This document shows positions 7,313 through 16,140 of a DNA stretch of 34,944 nucleotides, piece after piece; position 1 is the first letter of the stretch, and every line of letters starts with the position of its first letter. The DNA is from Ferranicluibacter rubi. Lineage in GTDB: Bacteria > Pseudomonadota > Alphaproteobacteria > Rhizobiales > Rhizobiaceae. The notes beneath the pieces are model-generated. The model had not been told where the DNA came from and searched no databases. It saw only the letters and a program-made list of their open reading frames with translations. A program made the position numbers and the translations under genes. Where the stretch lies: assembly GCF_011603255.1 (NCBI RefSeq), contig NZ_JAANCM010000024.1, positions 1-34,944 of the forward strand, written 5' to 3'.

Positions 7313-8692
7313 ATGACTGCGAAAACATGGTCACCGAAGCTGAGCACAAAGGATGGCCCGATCTATCTAGCGATTGCCGACGCACTGGCCGCCGATATCG
7401 CCAGCGGACAACTTGCCGAAGGTACGCGCCTTCCAACGCAGCGAAGACTGGCGGAAGACCTGGATATCGATTTCACAACGGTGAGCCGCGGTTATGCGGA
7501 AGCTCAGAGCCGCGGCTTGATTGAAGGGAAGGTCGGTCAGGGGACGTATGTGAAGGCACGGCGAAGCACGCTCTCGCGCGTTGTACAGCCTTCTGGCTTG
7601 GTCGATATGAGCATGAACTTGCCGCCGCGTTTTCAGAACAGCTCTCTCACACGCAGAATGTGGGAGGCGGCGAGAGATCTGGAGGATCAGGGCCTCGATC
7701 TGCTGATGCGCTATCAGGAGCCGGGAGGCATCATGAGCGATCGCGTCGTTGCGACGGGTTGGCTGTCTCGGAGGCTTCCGGGTGTCACATCGGAACGCGT
7801 CCTCGTAGCCGCCGGCGCTCAAGGGGCGCTTCATGCGGTGCTTGGCGTACTTACCGAGCCTGGCGATACGGTGTGCGTGGAGCAACTGACCTATCCAGGT
7901 TTCCGATCCGTCGCGTCGCATCTGCGTCTAAAGCTCGCGCCCTTGGAGATGGACAATCACGGCCTGCTCCCGACAGCGTTCGAAGAGGCCTGTAAAGCCG
8001 CACGGCCAAAGGCGCTTTACTGTATGCCGACGCTTCACAACCCAACGACAAGGACCATGCCCCTCCACCGTCGCCGTGAACTGATTAACGTAGCGCGCGC
8101 GTATGATATTCCAGTAATCGAGGACGATGCTTACGGCGCACTGGTTCCCGATGCGCCCACACCCCTTGCAGCGATAGCACCGGAGACTGTCTTTCATGTC
8201 GCCAGTCTGTCGAAATGCCTGTCGCCGGCGCTGCGCGTCGCCTACGTCGCTGTGCCGGAAGGTCGGTCCCTCAGGGTCGCCAACGCTATCAGGGCCTCGG
8301 CATCCCTCGTCTCGCCACTCACCAGCGCGATCGCTTCGCGGTGGATCGAGACAGGAATGGCTGATGAAGTGCGAGACGAGATAATGAGAGAGTGTGCAAC
8401 AAGGCTGCAGGTGTTGCGGGCGACACTGCCTCACAATGCCGCCGCGTCTACTGGAGGTTTCCACGCATGGCTTCCCGTACAGAAACCTTGGACACGAGGG
8501 GAATTGGTGTCGAGGCTGCGTTCAGTCGGGGTTGGCGTTGTTGCCAGCGATGCCTTCGCGATATCGAGCGCTCCCGAGGCGGTCAGGATCGGTCTAGGTG
8601 CTGCGGGTTCCGTCGAGGAACTGAAGCGGAGCTTGGCTATCCTTGGTGACCTGCTGTCTCAAGCGCCAGCCACTTCTACGATGGTGGTTTGA
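7313..8692 (+). CDS. MocR-family regulator (GntR winged helix fused to aminotransferase-like domain)
   Basis: A 459-residue fusion. Residues 12-80 are a GntR winged helix (GTRLPTQRRLAEDLDIDFTTVSRGYAEA). From about residue 95 there is a fold-type I aminotransferase domain with LHNPTTRTMP, VIEDDAYGALVPD, and SLSKCLSPALRVAY, where Lys301 is the expected PLP-binding lysine. Keeping this lysine suggests PLP or a PLP adduct acts as effector, as in PdxR, GabR and TauR; the target cannot be read. The ATG at 7313 follows AGGGGGCG. It is divergent from the DUF983 genes, and MocR proteins commonly control a divergent neighbour. Confidence 0.93.
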   Translation: MTAKTWSPKLSTKDGPIYLAIADALAADIASGQLAEGTRLPTQRRLAEDLDIDFTTVSRGYAEAQSRGLIEGKVGQGTYVKARRSTLSRVVQPSGLVDMSMNLPPRFQNSSLTRRMWEAARDLEDQGLDLLMRYQEPGGIMSDRVVATGWLSRRLPGVTSERVLVAAGAQGALHAVLGVLTEPGDTVCVEQLTYPGFRSVASHLRLKLAPLEMDNHGLLPTAFEEACKAARPKALYCMPTLHNPTTRTMPLHRRRELINVARAYDIPVIEDDAYGALVPDAPTPLAAIAPETVFHVASLSKCLSPALRVAYVAVPEGRSLRVANAIRASASLVSPLTSAIASRWIETGMADEVRDEIMRECATRLQVLRATLPHNAAASTGGFHAWLPVQKPWTRGELVSRLRSVGVGVVASDAFAISSAPEAVRIGLGAAGSVEELKRSLAILGDLLSQAPATSTMVV

Positions 8693-8870
8693 GTGTCGCT
8701 CCCGCAGGACTTCGCAAAGGCCGGCGGCACATCCGCCGTCATCCTGCACAGTCGACCGAGAAGCAGGACCGGGCATCCTGACGGATAGCGCCATAGCGAT
8801 CCGCGCTCCCACCGCGAGGTCGTCCTCAACCCCGGACTGTTGATGCATAACGGAACCGTCGCGTCCCATC

Positions 8871-9436
8871 AGGATGGACGAGGGGTGCCTTGCAGCCGCC
8901 GCGACAGCTCCCGAATGCCGGCCGTCATCCCCGACCTGGACCGTTGGTTGCGCGAACGCGATCCCCTCGGTCCGGAACACCTCGCTTATCATCGCGTACC
9001 TCTTCCTGCGCATGAAGTTCTTCGGTCCGGGAACGGTCGTCATCGGGAAAATCAGCACGATGCCGTAGTCCCCGAACGCCTCGATACCCTTTATTCTCAG
9101 CGGCTGGATGAACTGGCTTCCCAGCTCCGGGTCGTCTTGCAGCTCCGCCCCGATCCGCTTGGTAATCTTGCGGGCCTACTCCAGATTGGTGTCGACGCCG
9201 ACGGTGGTCCGGAACTTGTCGATGACCCAGTCGCGGCTCATGTTCTGGACAGCCCTGAGTTCTCCGAACGGAAGTGTATAGACGGGTCACCGATAGCCAA
9301 AGAGCTTCACCGATCGGAGGCTGAAGCCTTCGACGGTGCCCATGTAGTCCTTCGCCTGGATGTCCTCTCCAATCCGAAAAGCGTCGTCGAGCATTTAGAA
9401 AACCGTGCCGATGACATCCTTGACGAGGGTCTCCAC
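8871..9436 (-). pseudogene. Mechanosensitive ion channel (MscS family) pseudogene fragment
   Basis: One minus-strand frame carries a clear MscS-type soluble domain: ETLVKDVI, LDDAFRIGEDIQ, YMGTVEGFSLRSVKL, PVYTLPFGELRAVQNMSRDW, then QPLRIKGIEAFGDYGIVLIF and TTVPGPKNFMRRKRYAMI. The frame is broken by a TAA at 9395-9397, a TGA at 9287-9289 (where the family usually has Gly) and a TAG at 9176-9178 (where a Lys is usual), all in the same frame with no indel. The membrane-spanning N-terminal part is missing upstream of about 9436. At the other end the homology fades after QPTVQVGDD. From 9437 to 9650 I recognise no gene. Confidence 0.85.
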
Positions 9437-9650
9437 CTCCGTACGTTCGTGATTGATGAGCATCTTGGCACGTTCTTCCTAAAAAAAACCAGCGGCTTCA
9501 GCCGGCTCGTCATCCCATGCCGTGTTGCTTACGATGTTGTCATCGAGCTAAGACAGCCTCTTTCCAACGGGCAAAAGATAGTCATTCTCCAGCTTCGGGC
9601 TTGGCGTCTTCAAGTCGGCCAAGGTGGTTTCTCATCTGACAGTAAATGGG

Positions 9651-9677
9651 AAAAGGGCCGCTGTGGGCGGCCCTTTT
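9651..9677 (-). terminator. Rho-independent terminator after the DUF892 gene
   Basis: An 11-bp perfect stem, AAAAGGGCCGC / GCGGCCCTTTT (9651-9661 and 9667-9677), with a 5-base loop lies 19 bases downstream of the DUF892 stop on the minus strand. The A/T ends supply a U-run in either direction. Confidence 0.8.
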
Positions 9678-9696
9678 CAATTTCGCCTGCCGACGT

Positions 9697-10191
9697 TTAG
9701 CGTTCAGCGTTCTGGTTGACGACGGAGGTAGCAATGGACGTAAGGGTCAGGTCGGTGGCCTGTTCTTCATCGAGCGTCGTCTGAAGAAGCCCGGCGGCGT
9801 CGTTGAGCCCGAGCTCCAGTGCCCAGGTGCGAAGGGTGCCATAGCGCGACATCTCGTAATGTTCGACGGCTTGTGCGGCTGCAAGCAGTCCAGCGTCAAG
9901 AGCAGGCGAACCCTCATATTCCTCCATGATCTCGGCGCCTTCCTTTGTAATGCCGAGGATGGCGTCGCAGGTTTTGGGTTCTGGAGCCTTGCCGATGATC
10001 TTGAATACCTGTTCCAGGCGTTCGACATGGACCTGCGTCTCAGACAAGTGTTTCTCGAATGCTGCCTTCAGCTGACCGTTCGTGGCGGCCTCGTGCATCT
10101 TCGGAAGCGTCTCTACGATTTTACGCTCGGCGAAGTAGACGTCCTTGAGAGTGTCGTGGAAGAGCTCGTCGAGTGTTTTGGTAGAAGCCAT
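9697..10191 (-). CDS. DUF892 / YciE-YciF-like ferritin-like protein
   Basis: A 164-residue, almost entirely helical protein starting MASTKTLDELFHDTLKDVYFAE. It has the family features FHDTLKDVYFAERKIVETLP, the EKHLSETQVHVERLEQVF helix and VEHYEMSRYGTL, which hold the Glu/His residues of a ferritin-like four-helix bundle. Such proteins are linked to general stress, but their biochemical role is not settled. The start at 10191 is preferred because GGAG lies 10 bases upstream; an in-frame ATG at 10206 would include the ribosome site. It lies 51 bases downstream of the PhnA-like membrane protein, so the two are probably one stress operon ending at the 9651-9677 terminator. Confidence 0.9.
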   Translation of the reverse strand: MASTKTLDELFHDTLKDVYFAERKIVETLPKMHEAATNGQLKAAFEKHLSETQVHVERLEQVFKIIGKAPEPKTCDAILGITKEGAEIMEEYEGSPALDAGLLAAAQAVEHYEMSRYGTLRTWALELGLNDAAGLLQTTLDEEQATDLTLTSIATSVVNQNAER

Positions 10192-10242
10192 GTTGGAAAT
10201 CTCCATTAGATAATTATCGACGCGGACAATTCCGGTCTGATG

Positions 10243-11154
10243 TTAGATGGTTCGGCGCGTGGGTTGCGTTTCTACGAAGCCCCTACGTTTCGTACCTGTT
10301 ATGCCGCCGAACCAGGAAGCGATTGCGCCAAGAACCAGCGCTACGAATGCTAGAATAGCGCCAACGGATACGGCAGCCGTGGCAGCCTGTGCCGCGTCAA
10401 TGGCCTGCTGCTTGGCTGCCGCCACAATCTCACGGTAGGATTTTTCATACCGATCGACCTCTGTTCGGGCCTGCTCGACGGGGATATTCTGTGCGCGGGC
10501 AACCGCTTCTGCCGCACGAACCCGGGCGTCTTCCGCCGTCGCCTCATCGCCCGTCATCACCGCTTGTACGGCTGAAACAGCCGCGTCCTGAAGGGCCTGC
10601 GGGTCGTTGCCGGTCGAACTGCGAACCTGCTGCTCGATGCCTGCCATAGGGTTGGCGGAGTTTGCGATTGACGGTGCTGCAACACCTGCGGCCGTTGCAG
10701 CTGTTTGGCCAACACCTCCGATGACGCTCGTCAGGCCGCTGAAAGCGCCGCCGATGATCGCGCCAACAGACGTCGTCAGCAGATACAGCACGACAAGAGT
10801 CGTCACAGCCCAGGACGTCAGACCATGATAACCTCCTGTCGAGTTGCTGGGACGGCCAGACAGGCGGCTGGCGACGTAACCGCCGATAAAGGCGGAGACG
10901 ATGCCCGCGACGACAAACCAGATGCCGCCAGCGATCGAAAAAGTGCCGGGGGCCGGATTGTCGGACGTCGCTAGATCGAGAACCGCGGCCCCGATCCCCA
11001 TACCGAGAAGGTTCAGCAGGAATTGAACAGCCAAGGCGATGACCACGCCTGCGAAGATCGATCCCCACGAGACCTTATGAAAGCCCGCCGTCACATCAGG
11101 ATCGACGCGTTGTAGAGTGTCATGAGTTAGGTTTGTGGAAATAGGTGTCGTCAT
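10243..11154 (-). CDS. PhnA-like multi-helix membrane protein
   Basis: A 303-residue protein of the type labelled PhnA-like in rhizobial genomes; it has no phosphonate function that I can see. After a short polar N-terminus (VSWGSIFAGVVIALAVQFLL) there are about four hydrophobic helices up to residue 150. A long Ala/Glu/Arg-rich helical segment follows (residues 170-265, with EQVR and AEDARVRAAEAVARAQ), then a last membrane helix near residue 280. GGAGAA lies just before the ATG. An EcfG-type promoter and a palindrome stand upstream, and the DUF892 stress gene follows, pointing to the general stress response. Confidence 0.8.
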   Translation of the reverse strand: MTTPISTNLTHDTLQRVDPDVTAGFHKVSWGSIFAGVVIALAVQFLLNLLGMGIGAAVLDLATSDNPAPGTFSIAGGIWFVVAGIVSAFIGGYVASRLSGRPSNSTGGYHGLTSWAVTTLVVLYLLTTSVGAIIGGAFSGLTSVIGGVGQTAATAAGVAAPSIANSANPMAGIEQQVRSSTGNDPQALQDAAVSAVQAVMTGDEATAEDARVRAAEAVARAQNIPVEQARTEVDRYEKSYREIVAAAKQQAIDAAQAATAAVSVGAILAFVALVLGAIASWFGGITGTKRRGFVETQPTRRTI

Positions 11155-11170
11155 GCCGGGTTCTCCTGCG

Positions 11171-11188
11171 ATTCACGAATTCGTGAAT
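11171..11188. repeat. 18-bp perfect palindrome upstream of the PhnA-like gene
   Basis: ATTCACGAATTCGTGAAT is self-complementary over all 18 bases. It lies between the predicted promoter (11196-11220) and the ribosome site of the PhnA-like gene, about where transcription would start. It could be an operator for a dimeric regulator or a 5'-leader hairpin. Confidence 0.6.
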
Positions 11189-11195
11189 GCCGGAC

Positions 11196-11220
11196 AACTC
11201 GCTGTAGGTGAACATGTTCC
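11196..11220 (-). promoter_or_regulatory. Candidate EcfG-type general-stress promoter
   Basis: On the minus strand GGAAC (11216-11220) is followed after 16 bases by AGTT (11196-11199). The alphaproteobacterial EcfG/RpoE2 consensus is GGAAC-N16-17-CGTT, so three of four -10 bases and the whole -35 match. It faces the PhnA-like/DUF892 operon. The remaining spacer up to 11637 shows no other gene. Confidence 0.55.
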
Positions 11221-11637
11221 CCTGTGATCCGCCGCCTCGGAGATGGTTGCTTGGCAAGATCGTGTGTAGTGCTGTGAATGCTTCGGCAAACCACGCTTCC
11301 TAGATTGATCTGCAGGTTCTGGATCTGATGGCATGGTGTGGCGGTCTTCGTGCTGACCACGGACAGAAGCATGATCCCGGCGACGGGATAATCATTCAGA
11401 GGGAATTGACGAACAAAGGCCCATTACAGAAGCACTAAAGATGCGCCGAATATGAGAGCGTGGCTTTCTTGTTGAAATCGCCTCGTACGGAGGGTCGCTG
11501 ATTTGTATCCCTTCAAGGCGTGTAGGCTCTGTGTGAAACACACAGGGTTGGATAACTCGGGAGATTGTCTTTACGAACTTAACGAGCTTGGCGAGTTGAC
11601 AGCGACTGGCTATTTTGCCTTCAAAAGGTGGATTGTC

Positions 11638-12258
11638 ATGCCCGCCACGAAAACTTCAGCAAGCGAAACTCCAAATATCGCGCTATCGATGAAGCTGCCC
11701 CGCAAAGCCGATTTCGAAAAAGCGTTGCTCAATCACTATACCAAGGCAGTGCAACTGAGCCAGAAGGCTGGCCATCAGGTGAGTTTCCGCGTCGTCGTGC
11801 ATCCGCGCGCGGGAGCGCAGACAATTTCGATCGTTGAGGAAGACCCGCTGGTTGGCGACAGTGCGTTTCCGGTCGAAGAGGCTGGGGAACCGGACGACGA
11901 ATTGACGGCAGCCTTGTCCTCCGCACGAGAGCGCGGCCATCGCCGTGTTACAGAGATCCTCATCGAAGACGATATGCTCAGCGCCGACGCCTTTTCAGAT
12001 CTTCTTGGCGTTTCCCGTGTCACGGTCAATACAAAGCGTCAAAACGGCCAGGTGCTCGGCCTGGGTGGCGCCAAGCGAGGGTTCCGTTTCCCGGCCTGGC
12101 AGATTGACCGGGATGGCCGAGCCTCTGCAGCGCTTCCAAAATTGCACGAGATCCTGGCGGGTGCCTGGGCCGTTTACCGCTTCCTTGTTTCGCCCCACAG
12201 TGCGCTTGACGGTCGCACCGGGCTCGACGCCCTGAAGCGGGCCAGGATGGCGACGTGA
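11638..12258 (+). CDS. Antitoxin of a RES-type toxin-antitoxin system, probably frameshifted at its C-terminus
   Basis: This 206-residue protein precedes a RES-domain toxin, as antitoxins of this type do. The N-terminal half is polar with no clear domain. Residues 105-150 look like a helix-turn-helix (LSADAFSDLLGVSRVTVNTKR). The C-terminal part (LHEILAGAWAVYRFLVSPHSALDGRTGLDALKR) resembles the Xre/MbcA/ParS toxin-binding (DUF2384-like) region. The start at 11638 follows AAAAGGTGG; an open frame further upstream lacks support. At the G-run 12239-12241 the frame seems to have lost one G. One extra G would give GQDGDVIAAAEGIAHGDFR and a stop at 12297-12299, directly abutting the toxin ATG. Confidence 0.75.
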   Translation: MPATKTSASETPNIALSMKLPRKADFEKALLNHYTKAVQLSQKAGHQVSFRVVVHPRAGAQTISIVEEDPLVGDSAFPVEEAGEPDDELTAALSSARERGHRRVTEILIEDDMLSADAFSDLLGVSRVTVNTKRQNGQVLGLGGAKRGFRFPAWQIDRDGRASAALPKLHEILAGAWAVYRFLVSPHSALDGRTGLDALKRARMAT

Positions 12259-12299
12259 TCGCCGCAGCCGAGGGCATTGCCCACGGTGACTTCCGCTAA

Positions 12300-12917
12300 A
12301 TGGCTGGTATCAAACCGCCTGCCGGTTTCGAGCGTCAGCCGCTCGATATTGAAACGATTCCTTCAGGGCGTCGCTTTGGCCGAATTTACGCAAGCGTTTT
12401 TCCGGACCCGTTGGGATTTGGAAAAACGCCAAGCCGTTTCAGCGACCCGCGCCGACGTGATGCAACAAAGCGCTTCGGCGTTCTTTATCTGGGCGAAACA
12501 CTCAATGTCTGCTTCCTTGAGGCGGTTCTGCGTGATCGCTGCGATGGTCTTGTCGGCGATCTTCCGATCGATGAAAAGGAGATCTACGCGCGACGCGACG
12601 CTGAGGTCGAGACGACCGCAGACCTCAGCCTTGTCGACCTGCGCGACGACCACGCGATCAGGATGGGGGTTCCAACTGACGTGGCAAAATCCTCGCTTCA
12701 GAGCCTTGCGCGCTCCTGGTCGCTGGCATTCCACGAGCACCCGTCACTTCCTGATGGCATCATTTATCCATCTCGCCTGAACGGCCACACAAATATCGCT
12801 GTCTTTAGGCGTGCAGTCCCCAAGCTGGCACCGGCCCGCGTAGTGCCGTTGATCGGCGCACCAGGGCTCGCCGCTGTCATCAACGACCTCAGGCTGAGCA
12901 CGGTCTCTTTCCCTTGA
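12300..12917 (+). CDS. RES-domain toxin
   Basis: A 205-residue RES-domain protein. Characterised RES toxins deplete cellular NAD+ and are ADP-ribosyltransferase-like. The three residues naming the family are visible: Arg28 in RFGRIYAS, Glu74 in NVCFLEAVLRD, and Ser158 in GIIYPSRLNG. A Tyr in FGVLYLGE, also conserved, is present. The length is normal and the frame unbroken, so it looks catalytically intact. A TAA immediately precedes the ATG, which is the stop of the reconstructed antitoxin frame, implying tight translational coupling in the ancestral operon. Confidence 0.9.
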   Translation: MAGIKPPAGFERQPLDIETIPSGRRFGRIYASVFPDPLGFGKTPSRFSDPRRRDATKRFGVLYLGETLNVCFLEAVLRDRCDGLVGDLPIDEKEIYARRDAEVETTADLSLVDLRDDHAIRMGVPTDVAKSSLQSLARSWSLAFHEHPSLPDGIIYPSRLNGHTNIAVFRRAVPKLAPARVVPLIGAPGLAAVINDLRLSTVSFP

Positions 12918-12923
12918 TGCATT

Positions 12924-12949
12924 GCCGGGAAGTGCTGGCCGTTCCCGGC
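12924..12949 (+). terminator. Hairpin after the RES toxin
   Basis: A perfect 8-bp stem, GCCGGGAA / TTCCCGGC, with a 10-base loop begins 7 bases after the toxin stop. There is no T-run, so it may be a weak terminator or an mRNA-stabilising structure. Confidence 0.35.
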
Positions 12950-13087
12950 ACAGGGTCGACAGTTCAATTCCCTTCAAGACCGTCAGGTTCAGATCAAAGC
13001 CAAGCAATTTCCAGGTCTTGTTTCTGCACACAGTGTCCGAATATTGTTGTCTCTCAACATGATCCGGCCGCCCCAGATGACATAACT

Positions 13088-14368
13088 TCAGAGATCCAGA
13101 ACCTCGAAATATCCGGCACCCTCCTCTGTAAGGAGCGGACGAGCATCTTTGAGGGGAACCGTCAGGAGATCGTCGGTGCAGGCGAATATGACGTGTGGCA
13201 GGCCCTGCAGGGTGAAAACGAGGTCACTGGTGGTGAAGTAGACTGCGAGACTGCTCCGGATGAGGTCTTCATACCCACACCCTTTCTCCGTCTCGTCATC
13301 GAATTTCTCGCGGTTTTTAAGAATGAACTGGATCAGGCTCTCGCTCGGGCCAAAGCTTAGCAAGGAGGGGTCCGCGACCGTAGAAGGATCGACCACAGTT
13401 CCGTCTCCGTTGGTTGCGGTCCAGCCGCGCAGCAGGGTTTCCGGCACGAGTGCCTTGCCCGTTCGCGCATCGGCGAGACGATGATCCCCGAAATTACTGG
13501 GATGAGCGCCACCGCACCAATAGCTGCCACCCTCTGCAATACCGACTAGGCGCGAAGTCAGATGTTCAACCGTTACAGATCCACCGCCGTCATATCCGCT
13601 GGTACCTTCCGCATCCTGTCCCGACCAGCCGAAGCCAAGATAGGCTCTTGCCATGCAGGAAAAGGCGGACAAGGCAAGCTGCAGGCGCTGTTGCGCCAGG
13701 TAGCGGTTGATCGGTGCCGGATCGACTTTTCCAATCGAAAGGACAACCGGATAAGAAAGTCCGGTTCGGCTGTCTTCATCCATGCGGTAGCTTCTGTCGC
13801 CAAGATTGGTCGTGACGCCTTGTTTGAAAGGGCGATCCATCTTCAGGAAGTCGTAGGGCAAGCTGTCTTTGCTCAGCACCATCGGCTGGTCGGTCCCGGT
13901 GAGCGCGTAGCTTGGGTCGAGAGCAGCGAGCAGGTCTGGTTCGCTATCGGATATCGTCCGCTTGCCCTTCTTGACGAGCTTGACCTGCAGCGTCTTGCCA
14001 CTCTCTTTGTCCCGCCATGTCCCCAAAAGTCGTTCGCCGCTGCCTTCAGTTTTCAAGTTCCATTCAGCGGCGATAGGCGCAACATCGATGACGTCACCAT
14101 CGGCGGTTTTGCAGAGCTTTTCGGTACAAGGCTTTTCTTCGGAAAGTAGCATGGCGTCAGGATCCTTGACCTTCATGCCATGCAAAGGGATGTCACCGCC
14201 TTTGGCAAGATAGGCATAGCGTCCGGCCCGCAAACCATCGGCACCCGGCGACGCCAATTCAAGGATGACTGGCAGAGACCCGATGGAGCCGACGTAGGTA
14301 ACCGCCTCAGCCGAATGCGCAACACCGGTTCCGAAGGAAAAGACAATCAAAGCAAGAGGAAGGCGCAT
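13088..14368 (-). CDS. Predicted exported protein of unknown function
   Basis: A 426-residue protein with a signal peptide (MRLPLALIVFSFGTGVAHSAEA, cleavage probably after HSA). The N-terminal third looks like a beta-rich domain with repeated lysine-rich turns (KVKDPDAM, KLVKKGKR). The C-terminal half has LVGIAEGGSYWCGGAHPSNF and a late CTDDLLTVPLKDARPLL, reminiscent of DUF3298/RsiV-type extracellular domains; this is a loose resemblance. Several cysteines (CTEKLC, SCMA, WCGG, GCGY, ACTD) could form disulfides outside the cytoplasm. It is convergent with the RES operon and divergent from the next exported protein. Confidence 0.8.
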   Translation of the reverse strand: MRLPLALIVFSFGTGVAHSAEAVTYVGSIGSLPVILELASPGADGLRAGRYAYLAKGGDIPLHGMKVKDPDAMLLSEEKPCTEKLCKTADGDVIDVAPIAAEWNLKTEGSGERLLGTWRDKESGKTLQVKLVKKGKRTISDSEPDLLAALDPSYALTGTDQPMVLSKDSLPYDFLKMDRPFKQGVTTNLGDRSYRMDEDSRTGLSYPVVLSIGKVDPAPINRYLAQQRLQLALSAFSCMARAYLGFGWSGQDAEGTSGYDGGGSVTVEHLTSRLVGIAEGGSYWCGGAHPSNFGDHRLADARTGKALVPETLLRGWTATNGDGTVVDPSTVADPSLLSFGPSESLIQFILKNREKFDDETEKGCGYEDLIRSSLAVYFTTSDLVFTLQGLPHVIFACTDDLLTVPLKDARPLLTEEGAGYFEVLDL

Positions 14369-14601
14369 GTCTGATCCACATCCGGTTGTGATCGTTCATC
14401 TTTAACGCCCACAGCCGCGGTTCGCCAGGGATATGATTGTTCCTAATAAGACGCTGATTGGTTCACGAACCCAAGATCTTGACTTCTGGGCCTGCATGGT
14501 GCCGCCGGTTCGAATTGGTTTAAGGCGGCTTGCAGGCTTGACATCGGAGCTACGGCAATCACACATGCCCGCCTTTATGCGGCCAAGGGAGATTTATCGA
14601 G

Positions 14602-16140
14602 ATGCGTCATAGGCTTATCACGGCGACGACCGCGATTATTATGGCTTTTGCCACGGGGGCGTCCGCGGCAGATATTAGCCAGGACGGGGCCAACAACATC
14701 CGTGACACTCTCAATCACCTGCTGCCCAAGGACATCGCCAAGCGTGCGCCCGTTACGGTCACGCCGGCCGGATCGCGCTACGAGATCGGCTATGACTTCT
14801 CCAAACTCCTGGCGCAGATCAAGAAAACGGATTTCGACATCAAGGGCCTAAAACCCTTCAAAATGTTCGCCACACCGCAGGACAACGGGCTCTGGGATCT
14901 GGAAGGCAACAACAACCTCAATGTCACGGGGCATTTCATCGGGCCTGACAAGAAGCGCTCGGACTTCACCTATTCGGTTGCCAACATGGTGTTTAACTCG
15001 GTCTTCGACCCGGCAATCAGCTACTTCCGCTCCGGTGATTTCAGTGCCAAGGAACTGAAATTTATCTCATCCACCGATACCGAGGTGGTCAAGGCCAGCT
15101 TCGGCGACATGATCTACAAGTTGACCTCTGCCGAAAGCGCCACTGCCGGTCGCCTGGATTTTGCTGCCAACGGCAAGCTCAGCACCTTTGTGGAGCAGGT
15201 CAGCGGCAAGGAAATGCCGCCGATCCAGATCTCGGCAGACAGCCTGGATTTCGATGCCAAGGTCAAAGGCGTTGCAGCCAAGGACTTGAAGGAAATGGTC
15301 CTGTTCGTGCTCGATCACGTCGAGCAGAAGCATCTCACCAAGGAGAGCGAGACCAAGTTCAAGGACATGCTCGGCAAAGCCTTTCCGCTGCTGAGCTCGC
15401 TTGAGGAAACCATCAGACTCAACAACCTCGCCGTCACCAGCGCCGTCGGAAGCGGCGGCGCCAAGTCCTTTGGCTATCACTTCACGGTCGATGGGCCGAG
15501 CAACGCGACGCGGGTTGGCGTGGCGATGGATGCTGGCGACTTGACGCTAGACAGCGTGCTGGTTCCTGAGGGTTACACCGCCTTCCTGCCTCAAGCACTC
15601 GATATTCAGTTCGGCGTCCCGGGCATGGATTTCGCAGCCCTTGGCGACGAGTTCATGAAGACGGATTTCACCACGTCAACGGGCGACAGCAGGAAGGCGG
15701 GACAACAGGCCGCCGCGAAGCTTTTTCCGGGCGGCATCCTGAAGGTTGATTTTCCGAAGGTCAGCGCGGAGTCTAGCGTCTATAACATCGAGGTATCCGG
15801 GGAGATGGAAGGCCGCGTCGACACGCAAAAAGACTACAGGGTGAACGCATCGATCGTGGCGCGCGACTACGACAAGACGATCGCGGCTGTGCAGGAACTG
15901 GCAAAGAGCAATCCGGATCTGAACAATGCCTCCTTCGGATTGATGATGATCAAGGGTTTTGCCAAGGCCGACCCCGATGGCGCGCAGCGTTGGGACGTAG
16001 CGGTCGCCGGCGACGGCTCGGTCAGCGTCAACGGCCAACAAATCAAGGGGCCGGACGCACCGGCCACTGACGAGGCAGCGCCTTCGGACGAGGCGGCTCC
16101 CTTGGTTGAGACAGCGCCTTCCGAACAGACCAAGCCCTGA
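14602..16140 (+). CDS. Predicted exported protein, DUF2125-like
   Basis: A 512-residue protein with a signal peptide (MAFATGASAAD near the cleavage site). The body is alternating polar/hydrophobic beta-strand sequence of the sort seen in DUF2125 proteins (periplasmic, function unknown). The last 30 residues are an acidic Ala/Pro/Glu tail with near-repeats (PATDEAAPSDEAAP, then VETAPSEQTKP), probably disordered. The ATG follows AAGGGAGA. A TTGACA hexamer at 14538-14543 could be part of a sigma-70 promoter. The DUF2125 assignment is tentative. Confidence 0.78.
   Translation: MRHRLITATTAIIMAFATGASAADISQDGANNIRDTLNHLLPKDIAKRAPVTVTPAGSRYEIGYDFSKLLAQIKKTDFDIKGLKPFKMFATPQDNGLWDLEGNNNLNVTGHFIGPDKKRSDFTYSVANMVFNSVFDPAISYFRSGDFSAKELKFISSTDTEVVKASFGDMIYKLTSAESATAGRLDFAANGKLSTFVEQVSGKEMPPIQISADSLDFDAKVKGVAAKDLKEMVLFVLDHVEQKHLTKESETKFKDMLGKAFPLLSSLEETIRLNNLAVTSAVGSGGAKSFGYHFTVDGPSNATRVGVAMDAGDLTLDSVLVPEGYTAFLPQALDIQFGVPGMDFAALGDEFMKTDFTTSTGDSRKAGQQAAAKLFPGGILKVDFPKVSAESSVYNIEVSGEMEGRVDTQKDYRVNASIVARDYDKTIAAVQELAKSNPDLNNASFGLMMIKGFAKADPDGAQRWDVAVAGDGSVSVNGQQIKGPDAPATDEAAPSDEAAPLVETAPSEQTKP

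Noticed and set aside
8840-9700. A 286-codon plus-strand open frame
   Set aside because: It runs antisense through the MscS pseudogene, whose minus-strand frame matches the family; the plus-strand translation resembles nothing.
9646-10209. Plus-strand open frame opposite the DUF892 gene
   Set aside because: Shadow of the DUF892 gene; it also begins inside that gene's terminator hairpin.
11151-11372. Minus-strand 73-codon frame upstream of the PhnA-like gene
   Set aside because: It covers the predicted promoter and palindrome, lacks a ribosome site and has no recognisable sequence.
12914-13360. Plus-strand 148-codon frame after the RES toxin
   Set aside because: It overlaps the end of the exported protein on the minus strand and has no family features.
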